From Aquincola agrisoli (GTDB taxonomy: Bacteria > Pseudomonadota > Gammaproteobacteria > Burkholderiales > Burkholderiaceae_C), in contig NZ_JAZIBG010000049.1 in assembly GCF_036621135.1 (NCBI RefSeq), forward strand, positions 104,262-168,261: a DNA stretch of 64,000 bases, read 5' to 3'. A program made the translations under genes and the position numbers. The notes beneath the pieces are model-generated. The model saw nothing but the letters and a program-made list of their open reading frames with translations. It made no database searches and was not told the origin of the DNA. Shown here piece by piece: positions 41,735-49,123 of the stretch. Numbering within the stretch: position 1 is the first letter of the stretch; every line of letters starts with the position of its first letter.

Positions 41735-43453
41735 TCAGGGAATCAGGAACACGGCCTCGGCGGCCGCCTGGGCGGGCGCATCGAACGCCGCGGCCAGGGG
41801 ATCGGCCGCTTCGAGCCGGTGCTGAAGCACCAGCCCGGCCAGGTGCAGGCGATCGGGCGTGCCGATGCGGGCCGCCTCCCATGCCATCGCGGCGGCGGTG
41901 GCCAGGTGGTACAGGCCCGAGGCCGCACGGCGCGCGAGCACGTCGCCGCCGTCCGCGGCCGCGGCTTCGGCCAGCACGCGCACCCGCGGCAGCTGCGCGT
42001 CGAAGCGGGCGCGCAGCGCGGCGTCCATCGCCGACGCGCCGAGCAGGCCGTCGACGTGGGCCATCAGCGCGTCCAGCGAGCTTTCGCGCTTGATCGCGCG
42101 GACGACGTCGAGCGCGACGATGTTGCTCGTGCCTTCCCAGATCGAGCCCAGGTGCGCATCCCGCACCAGCCGCGGATCGGCCCATTCCTCGATGTAGCCG
42201 CAGCCGCCGCGCACCTCCATCGCGTCGCCCGTCACCTTGCGCGCATCGCGGCAGGCGCGGAATTTGATCAGCGGCGTGAGGATGCGCGCCAGCGCGTAGG
42301 CGCCGGGCTCGCCGGCATCGGCGCGGCGCAGCGCGGCGGCGGTCTGGAACACCATCGTGCGCGCCTGTTCGGCGGGCAGCACCAGCTTCATCAGCTGCCG
42401 GCGCATCAGCGGCATCTCGACCAGCTTGCGCCCGAAAGCCTCGCGGTGGCGCGCGATGTGCAGCGCCTCGCTCACGGCGCGGCGCATCAGACCCGCGGCG
42501 CGCACGCCGTTCGACAGCCGCGAGTTGTTGACCATGTCGGCCATCTGCACGAAGCCGCGGCCAAGCTCGCCGACGAGGTACGCGCGTGCGCCTTCGAGGC
42601 GGATCTCGCCGCTGGCCATCGAGCGGGTGCCGAGCTTGTCCTTCAGCCGCACGATGCGGTAGCGGTTGTGGCTGCCGTCCTCCAGGTCGCGCGGCAGCAG
42701 GAAGAGCGACACGCCCTTCATGCCGGCCGGCGCGCCGTCGACGTGCGCCAGCACCATCGCCAGCGCCGCGTCGGGGTTGGAGCAGAACCACTTGTCGCCC
42801 TCCAGCAGCCAGGCGCCGGGGTGGTCGGGGTCGGGCCGCGCACGGGTGGCGGTGGCCGAGATGTCGGAGCCCGCGCCCTGCTCCGTCATGAACATCGCGC
42901 CCTGCGACAGCGTGTCGAGGTCGAGGCTGGTCAGCGACGGCAGGTACTTCTCCACCAACTCGGGCGCGCCGAACTTCTTCAGCGTGCGCGTCAGCGAATC
43001 GGTCATCGAGACCGGGCAGCACAGGCCGAACTCGGCCTGCACGAAGAGGTAGGTCAGCACGTACTTGACGGTGGCCGGCATCTGCCCGGGCCAGCCCAGC
43101 ACGTCGCTGCGGTGCGAGATGGCGGCCAGCGCGTACTCGCCGAAGGCCAGGCGCTCCATCTCGACGTAGGCCGGGTGCTTGAGGATGCGCGGGTCGTCCT
43201 GCCCGCTGCGGCTGCGCAGCTGCAGTTCGGGCGGATGCTTGTCGGCGGTGCCGGCCAGGTCGTCGAGCCGGCCGCCCGCCAGCGCGCCCAGCTGCTCGAA
43301 GCGCGGCGTCAGGTGCGTCACCAACTCGGGCGGCAGGTACACCGGCAGCAGCGCCGCGAGCTGCGGGTCGGTGGTGAAGAGGTTGGCGCCATGCTGGTCC
43401 GGCACCGGGTGGGCGGTGGGCGCGTCGAGGTCGATGGACGGGCGGGCCGACAT
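41735..43453 (-). CDS. Acyl-CoA dehydrogenase family protein (AidB-like size)
   Basis: A 572-residue flavoprotein longer than a standard acyl-CoA dehydrogenase (about 380) and closer to AidB. It contains MTEQGAGSDISATATRARPD at the flavin site, LEGDKWFCSNPDAALAMVLA, and MEVRGGCGYIEEWADPRLVR with DAHLGSIWEGTSNIVALDV near residue 435. Either an alpha,beta-dehydrogenation of an acyl-CoA or an AidB-like protective role is possible; the adjacent CoA-transferase and binding protein favour catabolism. It is divergent from a LysR regulator, 104 bases apart. Confidence 0.85.
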   Translation of the reverse strand: MSARPSIDLDAPTAHPVPDQHGANLFTTDPQLAALLPVYLPPELVTHLTPRFEQLGALAGGRLDDLAGTADKHPPELQLRSRSGQDDPRILKHPAYVEMERLAFGEYALAAISHRSDVLGWPGQMPATVKYVLTYLFVQAEFGLCCPVSMTDSLTRTLKKFGAPELVEKYLPSLTSLDLDTLSQGAMFMTEQGAGSDISATATRARPDPDHPGAWLLEGDKWFCSNPDAALAMVLAHVDGAPAGMKGVSLFLLPRDLEDGSHNRYRIVRLKDKLGTRSMASGEIRLEGARAYLVGELGRGFVQMADMVNNSRLSNGVRAAGLMRRAVSEALHIARHREAFGRKLVEMPLMRRQLMKLVLPAEQARTMVFQTAAALRRADAGEPGAYALARILTPLIKFRACRDARKVTGDAMEVRGGCGYIEEWADPRLVRDAHLGSIWEGTSNIVALDVVRAIKRESSLDALMAHVDGLLGASAMDAALRARFDAQLPRVRVLAEAAAADGGDVLARRAASGLYHLATAAAMAWEAARIGTPDRLHLAGLVLQHRLEAADPLAAAFDAPAQAAAEAVFLIP

Positions 43454-43521
43454 GGGCTTGTCTCCTGGGGGTTCACTTGCTGGTTCATCCCATTCTTGGC
43501 AGTGCGACGATAGTTGTCCAA

Positions 43522-43544
43522 TATCGATTAACTCTTCATCGATA
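43522..43544. promoter_or_regulatory. Candidate LysR-type operator
   Basis: TATCGAT (43522-43528) and ATCGATA (43538-43544) are exact inverted repeats with a nine-base spacer, of the T-N11-A type bound by LysR regulators. It lies between the divergent LysR and acyl-CoA dehydrogenase genes, 13 bases before the LysR start codon, fitting autoregulation. Confidence 0.5.
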
Positions 43545-43557
43545 CAAATCTGAAATC

Positions 43558-44469
43558 ATGGAGTTCCGTCACCTGCGCTACTTCCTCGCATTGGCCGAAG
43601 AGCTTCACTTCGGCCGCGCGGCGCGTCGGCTGGCCATTTCGCAACCGCCGCTGAGCCTGAACATCCAGCAGCTCGAAGCCTCGATCGGCGCCAAGCTCTT
43701 CGTGCGCAACAGCAAGGAGGTGCGGCTGACGGCGGCCGGCAAGGCCTTCGAGCCGGCGGCCCGTGCGCTGCTCGACCAGGCGCGCGAGGCCGCGCTGCGT
43801 GCCCGCGACGTGGACCGCGGCTTCGCTGGCCAGCTGCGCGTGGGCTTCGTCGGCGCGATGCTCTACCGCGGCCTGCCGCAGAGGCTGCGCCGCTTCCAGG
43901 CCGAGCACCCGGGCATGCGTCTGATCCTGCGCGAGCTCAACTCGGCCGACCAGCTGCTGGAGCTGGCGCACGGCCAGCTCGACGTGGGCTTCGTGCACAC
44001 CGCGCGTGTGCCGGCGGAGATGTCGCGCCTGCTGTTCACCGCCGAACCCTTCGTGTGCTGTCTGTCCGAAGACCACGCGCTGGCCGGGGAGGCGGCCATC
44101 ACGGCCCGGCAGTTGCGCGACGAGCCCTTCGTGATGTTCTCGCGCGGTGTCTCGCCCGACTACTACGAGCGCGTGCTGTCGATTTGCACCGACGCCGGCT
44201 TCCACCCCGAGATCCGCCACGAGGTGCGGCACTGGCTGAGCGTGGTGTCGCTGGTGTCGCAGGGCCTGGGCGTCGCGCTGGTGCCCGACGCGCTGCGCCG
44301 CTCGGGCATCGCCGGTGCGCGCTTCGTGCCGCTGGCCGATTCGCCCACGCAGTCACAGTCGTGGTGCGTATGGAACACCGCCGACCCGAGCGCGGCGATG
44401 CAGGCCTTCCTCGATGAGGTGCGCACGGCGGCCGCGGTGGAGGCAGCCGCTGCCGACCCGGCCGGCTGA
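43558..44469 (+). CDS. LysR-family transcriptional regulator
   Basis: A 303-residue regulator. MEFRHLRYFLALAEELHFGR and AARRLAISQPPLSLNIQQLE form the winged helix-turn-helix, with the usual KLFVRNSKEVRLTAAG wing. The effector domain begins LRVGFVGAMLYRGLPQRLRR, and LVSQGLGVALVPDAL is a typical ligand-pocket element. It probably controls the divergent acyl-CoA dehydrogenase/Bug/CaiB operon in response to an aromatic or organic acid. ATG 43558 is chosen because it gives the classical N-terminus; the upstream in-frame region is the operator. Confidence 0.92.
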   Translation: MEFRHLRYFLALAEELHFGRAARRLAISQPPLSLNIQQLEASIGAKLFVRNSKEVRLTAAGKAFEPAARALLDQAREAALRARDVDRGFAGQLRVGFVGAMLYRGLPQRLRRFQAEHPGMRLILRELNSADQLLELAHGQLDVGFVHTARVPAEMSRLLFTAEPFVCCLSEDHALAGEAAITARQLRDEPFVMFSRGVSPDYYERVLSICTDAGFHPEIRHEVRHWLSVVSLVSQGLGVALVPDALRRSGIAGARFVPLADSPTQSQSWCVWNTADPSAAMQAFLDEVRTAAAVEAAAADPAG

Positions 44470-44491
44470 GGAAATGCGGGGGCGGGCTGGG

Positions 44492-44917
44492 CTAAGGCGC
44501 CGCGTCGTCCGCGAGGTGCTGCGGCCCGAAGCTGGCGGGCAGTAGCTGGCCCAGCGTGTAGCGCGCACGCAGCGTCCCCGGGTCGCCCGAGAGCACCGGT
44601 GCGTCGGCCGCGCCGAACTCGCGCAGCTTCTGGCGGCAGCCGCCGCAGGGCGTGACCGGCTCCGGGCTGTCGGCGATGACGGCGGCGGCCTGCACGTGCC
44701 GCCCGCCCGCCATCACGAGGTGCGCCAGCGCCACCGCCTCGGCGCACAGGCCTTCGGGGTAGGCCGCGTTCTCGATGTTGGCGCCGGCATGCACGCGGCC
44801 CTGCTCGTCCAGCAGCGCGGCGCCGACGGCGAAGCGCGAGTACGGCGCATGCGCCCGGCCGCGCGCCTCGCGGGCCGCTGCCAGCAGGCGCGCTTCGGTG
44901 TCAGGCGGCAGGTTCAT
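44492..44917 (-). CDS. cdd: Cytidine deaminase
   Basis: A 141-residue zinc-dependent homotetrameric-type cytidine deaminase that converts cytidine and deoxycytidine to uridines in pyrimidine salvage. The motif HAPYSRFAVGAALL is the substrate strand, NIENAAYPEGLCAEAVAL carries the first zinc Cys and catalytic Glu (CAE), and PVTPCGGCRQKLREF provides the other two zinc cysteines. The start is set at ATG 44917; a GTG at 44947 would add ten residues. No strong ribosome site is visible. It is convergent with the LysR gene. Confidence 0.9.
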   Translation of the reverse strand: MNLPPDTEARLLAAAREARGRAHAPYSRFAVGAALLDEQGRVHAGANIENAAYPEGLCAEAVALAHLVMAGGRHVQAAAVIADSPEPVTPCGGCRQKLREFGAADAPVLSGDPGTLRARYTLGQLLPASFGPQHLADDAAP

Positions 44918-44953
44918 GTCAGTTGCCGCCCGGCCGCCCGAAGGCACTGACGC

Positions 44954-44995
44954 GCCCCTCGGGGGCCGCGAACGAAGTGAGCTGGGGGTCGTTTC
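44954..44995 (-). repeat. Gene-end GC-rich repeat, copy 1
   Basis: Read on the minus strand, this follows the ferredoxin stop: a CCCCC tract, then AGCTCACTTCGTTCGC, then GCCCCCGAGGGGC, itself a small hairpin. The same arrangement recurs at 52436-52475 after serA. The C tract and the later G tract can pair into a stem. Confidence 0.6.
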
Positions 44996-45004
44996 ATCAG
45001 CACC

Positions 45005-45322
45005 TCATCCCCACGATGCGCTGCCGGGCTGCAGCACCACGTCCGAGCGCGGCTGCGCCACGCAGGGCAGCACGCAGCCGTCGCGCCGCTCGTCGGCGCT
45101 CAGCCCCGGCCAGTCGATCACGTAGTGCACCTCGCCTTCGATCAGCCGCGACAGGCAGGCGCGGCAGGTGCCGTTGCGGCAGGCGCTGCGCAGCGGCAGG
45201 CCGGCCTGCAGCGCGGCCGCGAGCAGCGTTTGCGTGGACAGGGCGGCATAACGCGGGCCGGCCGGTGCCAGCTGCACCGTGTGGCAGCGCGGCAGCGGCG
45301 CGGGATCGTCTGCAGGCGGCAT
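45005..45322 (-). CDS. 2Fe-2S ferredoxin (plant-type)
   Basis: A 105-residue ferredoxin. The cluster ligands are visible in SACRNGTCRACLSRL (C-x4-C-x2-C) with the fourth Cys near the end in DGCVLPCVAQPRSD. It begins MPPADDPAPLPRCHTVQLAP, a short leader before the first beta strand. An alternative GTG at 45364 would extend it by 14 residues. It would donate electrons to an oxygenase or reductase not identifiable here. It is divergent from the proline-rich protein at 45429. Confidence 0.82.
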   Translation of the reverse strand: MPPADDPAPLPRCHTVQLAPAGPRYAALSTQTLLAAALQAGLPLRSACRNGTCRACLSRLIEGEVHYVIDWPGLSADERRDGCVLPCVAQPRSDVVLQPGSASWG

Positions 45323-45428
45323 GGGTCGGACGGCAAAGGAGGGCGGCCAGTGTAGGACCGGCACTTCGCAACAAGTTGTTCCAGCAGCTCAGGTCGGCCA
45401 TTGCGGCGTCGATATGAGGCGGATGTCG

Positions 45429-46046
45429 ATGGGTGAGACCGCTCCCGCACCGCTGGAAAACGCCGTGCCGCCTGCGCTGATGCCGGGCCGCACGCCTGAT
45501 CCTGCGCGTTCGCTGCCGCGCACGCCCATCGCCTCGCCCTTCCGCCGGTTCGGCGCCCAGCCGATCTACCGCGTGATCGAGATCACCCGCGATCCCGGCG
45601 GCCGCCTGCACCTGCAGGGCCACATCTGGCATACGGACCTCGACCGCCTGCGCCGCTTCGGCCGGGCGCTGGCGGCCAACTCGGCATCGCACCGCGTGGT
45701 GATCGCCGACAGCCGCGGCGAACTGGTGGAGGAGCTGGCCCTGGCCGGCCCCGACCAGCGGCAGCCGCTGTGGAACGACTGGCAGCAGATCCCGCTGCCC
45801 CCGCCGCCGCCGCGGTCGCCGTACGCGACCCGCGTCGCCGCGCCCCTGGGCCGGCCGCCCGTGGCCGAGCCGCCCCCGCCGCGATCCCCGCTGGCGGCGC
45901 CCCCGCCGGCGCCCGCCGCTGCACCGGGTGTGCAGGCCGCACCGGCAGCAGCGCCGGCGGCCGCCGTGCCGCCGCGCGACCTGCCCCGCCTGTCCTCCGA
46001 CATTCCCGGCGCACAGCCCCCCCCGGGGCCGGGCACGGACGGCTGA
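45429..46046 (+). CDS. Proline-rich protein of unknown function
   Basis: A 205-residue protein. Residues about 25-115 form a compact basic domain (APIY-like strand FGAQPIYRVIEITRDPGGRL, then HIWHTDLDRLRRFGRALAAN). The rest is disordered and extremely rich in proline and alanine (IPLPPPPPRSP, VAEPPPPRSPLAAPPPAPAA), like low-complexity linkers of surface or envelope proteins. There is no signal peptide. The start is uncertain: GAGG is nine bases ahead of ATG 45429, while ATGs at 45414 and 45423 are also in frame. Function unknown. Confidence 0.6.
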   Translation: MGETAPAPLENAVPPALMPGRTPDPARSLPRTPIASPFRRFGAQPIYRVIEITRDPGGRLHLQGHIWHTDLDRLRRFGRALAANSASHRVVIADSRGELVEELALAGPDQRQPLWNDWQQIPLPPPPPRSPYATRVAAPLGRPPVAEPPPPRSPLAAPPPAPAAAPGVQAAPAAAPAAAVPPRDLPRLSSDIPGAQPPPGPGTDG

Positions 46047-46149
46047 CCGGCGCCCGCCGCGGCGCAGCGGCACCGCGAGCGGGTACAAAGCGCGGTGCGC
46101 GCGCCATCCCGGCGGCGCCCAGGAGCGACCGCATGACGAAGGTGTACGC

Positions 46150-47448
46150 ATGACCCGCCCCGGCGCGCCCGAGGCCGCGCTCGACCCGCTGCTGACGGGC
46201 CACTGCAAGGGCTACCCGACCACCGCGGCGCCGCGGCGTGCCAGCGAGCTGGCCGAGGCCGGCTGGAACGTCCTGGCCGGCGACCTGCCCCTGCCGCTGG
46301 CGGTGATCAAGCGCACGGCGCTCGAGCACAACCTGGCCTGGATGCAGCGGCAGGTTCGGCAGTGGGGCATCGACCTCGCGCCCCACGGCAAGACGACGAT
46401 GTCGCCGCAGCTGTTCCGCCGACAGCTCGATGCCGGCGCCTGGGGCCTCACCTTCGCCACCGTCACGCAGCTCGCGGTCGGCGTGGCGGCCGGGGTGCGC
46501 CGTGCGGTGCTCGCCAACCAGGTGTTCGACGACGGCGACCTGGCGGGCCTCCAGTCGCTGCTGCAGGCGCACGAGGGCCTGCGCGTGGTGTTTCTCGTCG
46601 ATTCGCTGGCGCAGCTGGCGCTGATCGAGGCCTGGGCCGCCGCGCGTCCCGGCAGCCGGCGGTTCGAGGTGATGCTTGAGATCGGCGTCGACGGCGGACG
46701 CACCGGCTGCCGCACGCACGCGCAGGCGCTGGCGCTGGCCGCCGCGCTGCATGCCAGCCCGGCGGTCAGCCTCGTGGGCATCGAGTGCTACGAAGGCCTG
46801 GGCGCCCAGGGGCGCAGCGAGGCAGACGCGCCTTATGCACACGCCCTGATGGACCGCGTCGATGCCATCGCGGGCCACTGCGACCAGGCCGGGCTCTTCG
46901 AGGCGCCGGAGGTGCTGGTGTCGGCGGGCGGCTCCGCGATCTTCGACCTCGTGGCGGGCCGCCTGAAGCCGGCGCTGGCGCGCCCGGTGCGCGGCCTCCT
47001 GCGCTCGGGCTGCTACGTCACCCACGACCACGGCTTCTACAAGCGCATGGTGGACGCGGTGAACCGGCGCTGCGGCTGCGCCGACGGACTGCGCCCGGCG
47101 CTGGAGGTGTGGGCCGCCGTGCAGTCGCGGCCCGAGCCCGGGCTGGCGATCCTGGCCGCCGGCCGGCGCGATGTCTCGTTCGACATCGAGATGCCCATTC
47201 CCTGGGGCCGGGCCGCGCGGGGGGCGCGCAGGCCGCAGGCGGCGCCCGCCAGCTGGCGCGTCACGGCGCTCAACGACCAGCATGCCTACCTGCGCTGGGA
47301 TGCAGCCGACGAGGCGGCGGCGCCAGCGGTCGGCGAGCGGGTGGGGCTGGGCATCTCGCATCCCTGCACCACGTTCGACAAGTGGCACTGGATGCCGATC
47401 GTCGAGGACGACTACCGCGTGACGGGCGCCGTCACGATGCACTTCTAG
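46150..47448 (+). CDS. D-serine dehydratase-like PLP enzyme (amino acid deaminase / D-threonine aldolase family)
   Basis: A 432-residue fold-type III PLP enzyme. The Lys that binds PLP is in DLAPHGKTTMSPQLF near residue 80, in the alanine-racemase-like barrel. The C-terminal beta domain ends GLGISHPCTTFDKWHWMPIV, where His and Cys are the zinc ligands of eukaryotic-type D-serine dehydratase. It should deaminate or cleave a D-amino acid. ATG 46150 has GAAGGTG eight bases ahead. A six-codon frame (46133-46153) overlaps the start but looks accidental. It is convergent with the next gene. Confidence 0.85.
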   Translation: MTRPGAPEAALDPLLTGHCKGYPTTAAPRRASELAEAGWNVLAGDLPLPLAVIKRTALEHNLAWMQRQVRQWGIDLAPHGKTTMSPQLFRRQLDAGAWGLTFATVTQLAVGVAAGVRRAVLANQVFDDGDLAGLQSLLQAHEGLRVVFLVDSLAQLALIEAWAAARPGSRRFEVMLEIGVDGGRTGCRTHAQALALAAALHASPAVSLVGIECYEGLGAQGRSEADAPYAHALMDRVDAIAGHCDQAGLFEAPEVLVSAGGSAIFDLVAGRLKPALARPVRGLLRSGCYVTHDHGFYKRMVDAVNRRCGCADGLRPALEVWAAVQSRPEPGLAILAAGRRDVSFDIEMPIPWGRAARGARRPQAAPASWRVTALNDQHAYLRWDAADEAAAPAVGERVGLGISHPCTTFDKWHWMPIVEDDYRVTGAVTMHF

Positions 47449-47473
47449 CCGCGCCGCCGCCGGGCGGCGGGCG

Positions 47474-48415
47474 TCAGCGTTGCAGGAAGCCGCGGAGGTT
47501 GGCGATCAGCCGGGCCCCCAGCCCTGCGGGCACCGGCGGGGCGGGCGGACGCACCGGGCGGGCGCGGGCGGCGGCCCCGCCCGCGGCGAGCACGGGGGCG
47601 GGGGCGTCCGCCGGCGCCGAAGGCGCGGCCACCGGCGTCTGCGCTGCGCCGGCCGCAGCGGCCGCGAGGGTCGCGTGGTCGCGGGTGACGTAGCCGACCG
47701 CGGTCCACTCGCGCAGCATCAGGCACCAGGGGCGCGCCTCATCGGCGGCAAGGGCAGGCACTGCCATGGACACCGGGCCGGTGGACGCCTGGCCCGGCAG
47801 CGTGCCCAACGGGGCCGACGCCAGGCAGCGGCCTTCGAACGGCCCGCCGCGGTACGGCGCGGCCAGCAGCCAGAGTTCCAGCGCCAGGGTGCCGCTCAGG
47901 TTGTCCGGTGGCCGGGGGTTGTGGACCCGTTCGGCCAGCAGCGTCAGGCCTCCGTCGGGGCCGCGCGTGAGGGTGACGCCGTGCAGCCGGGGCTGGACGA
48001 AGCGCTCGGGCTGCCCGAAGGCCGCCCGGTCGTGCACCACGGCCCGGCCGTCGGGGCGGGCCGCGGCCAGCCGCAGCTCCATCGTGTACGGGCCGGTGCC
48101 GGCCGGCGGCAGCGCCGTCACGTAGCCTTCCACGCACAAGGGCTCGCCATGGGTGTGCAGGGGCACCGCCACCGGCAGCGCCGCGACGAGCGTGCCGGCC
48201 TCCGCGCCGCTGCCGCCGGCCGGCGTCGCCCACAGCTGCAGGCTCCAGCTGCCGGCGTCGGCCGCCGTGGGGGCCCAGTCGATCTCGGCGTTGAGGCAGG
48301 CGGTGTCGCCATCCACCCGGTACCCGAAGGCCCCGACGATCCGGGCCGATGGGATCGAAGCCGCAGCGGCCTGCGCGGCCGGGTGGGGGGCTTCGGATCC
48401 GGCGGAGGGCGTCAT
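47474..48415 (-). CDS. Tandem beta-sandwich protein of unknown function
   Basis: A 313-residue protein without signal peptide or membrane helix. Two halves resemble each other: residues about 45-120 (SWSLQLWATPAGGSGAEAGT, ALPPAGTGPYTMELRLAAAR) and about 165-245 (GTLALELWLLAAPYRGGPFE, RPWCLMLREWTAVGYVTRDH). Each has the pattern of an immunoglobulin-like sandwich. The last 65 residues are low-complexity Ala/Pro. It lies 14 bases downstream of the PEP-CTERM gene and is probably co-transcribed with it. The ORF continues upstream only as a shadow; the start is ATG 48415, with no strong ribosome site. Function not recognised. Confidence 0.65.
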   Translation of the reverse strand: MTPSAGSEAPHPAAQAAAASIPSARIVGAFGYRVDGDTACLNAEIDWAPTAADAGSWSLQLWATPAGGSGAEAGTLVAALPVAVPLHTHGEPLCVEGYVTALPPAGTGPYTMELRLAAARPDGRAVVHDRAAFGQPERFVQPRLHGVTLTRGPDGGLTLLAERVHNPRPPDNLSGTLALELWLLAAPYRGGPFEGRCLASAPLGTLPGQASTGPVSMAVPALAADEARPWCLMLREWTAVGYVTRDHATLAAAAAGAAQTPVAAPSAPADAPAPVLAAGGAAARARPVRPPAPPVPAGLGARLIANLRGFLQR

Positions 48416-48429
48416 GCCGGCAGGTCCGC

Positions 48430-49053
48430 TCAGCGCGGCCGGCGGGTGCGCGCGAAGCCCGCCGCGCCGAGCGCGAGCGCCGCCAGCGCCAGGCTGCCCG
48501 GCTCCGGAATGGTGCCGCCGGGCGTTTCGGCCAGCTCGAAGCGCAGGTTGTCTATGTAGAACATCGGATCGAGTTCGGAGGTGATGTACAGCGTCGCCTC
48601 GCTGAAGCCGGCGAGATCCTCGAGGCCCACGAAGGAGGCGCTCGTGCCGGTGCCGTAGAGCAGCTCGCCGCCGGCCGCCTCGATGAAGAACTCGGTGCCG
48701 TTGGAGAATTGGTCCATGCCCAGGCGGACGATCGGGTTCGCGAAGCTCAGCGTGATCCATGCCGAGGAGGCCGGCGGCAGGGCATGGTTGTGGTTGCTCG
48801 CCCCCTGGCTGCCGAACGCGGCCTGCGCGGCAGCGCTGTTGTCCGTGTACATCAGGCCGCCCGTCACCGTGACGCCCTGCGCGGCGTAGAGGTTCCCGAC
48901 CAGCAGCTGGTCGCTCAGCGCATTGAAGTCGATCACCGTGGAGGGGCCGAACGCCCCGAGCCCGACGGCCACCGGCGCCGCCATCGCAGGAGAAGCTGCT
49001 GCCGCGATCGCGGCCAGCGCCAGGGTCGACGTGAGATTTTTTATCACTGGCAT
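48430..49053 (-). CDS. PEP-CTERM sorting-signal protein (exosortase A client)
   Basis: A 207-residue secreted protein. The N-terminal signal peptide MPVIKNLTSTLALAAIAAAA ends SPAMA near residue 25. The C-terminus is a complete PEP-CTERM signal: PEPGSLALAALALGAAGFAR followed by a basic tail TRRPR. The mature body is rich in beta strands (VIDFNALSDQLLVGNLYAAQ, FYIDNLRFEL), typical of PEP-CTERM surface proteins. It would be cut after the PEP motif by exosortase A, encoded in this window about 27 kb away, and exported into the extracellular matrix. AAGG lies close ahead of the ATG. The downstream beta-sandwich gene shares the strand. Confidence 0.88.
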   Translation of the reverse strand: MPVIKNLTSTLALAAIAAAASPAMAAPVAVGLGAFGPSTVIDFNALSDQLLVGNLYAAQGVTVTGGLMYTDNSAAAQAAFGSQGASNHNHALPPASSAWITLSFANPIVRLGMDQFSNGTEFFIEAAGGELLYGTGTSASFVGLEDLAGFSEATLYITSELDPMFYIDNLRFELAETPGGTIPEPGSLALAALALGAAGFARTRRPR

Positions 49054-49123
49054 CACCTTGGTGCGGGGGTTGCAAAGGGTGCCCATACTACGCAAGAAAA
49101 GGGCCGCACCGCATGACGGGCCG

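Noticed and set aside
39255..43022. A 1255-residue minus-strand open frame and a 1304-residue plus-strand frame (39599-43513) over the same DNA
   Set aside because: Both are shadows of the CoA-transferase, Bug and acyl-CoA dehydrogenase genes in very GC-rich DNA. They are dominated by Arg, Ala, Gly, His and Pro with no domain pattern.
46133..46153. Six-codon upstream frame overlapping the start of the D-serine dehydratase-like gene
   Set aside because: It has no ribosome site of its own beyond the one serving the main gene, and no attenuator structure; it is probably chance.
47450..47472. GC-rich hairpin between the convergent genes at 47448 and 47474 as a bidirectional terminator
   Set aside because: The stem is plausible but no U-tract follows on either strand, so I do not claim a terminator.
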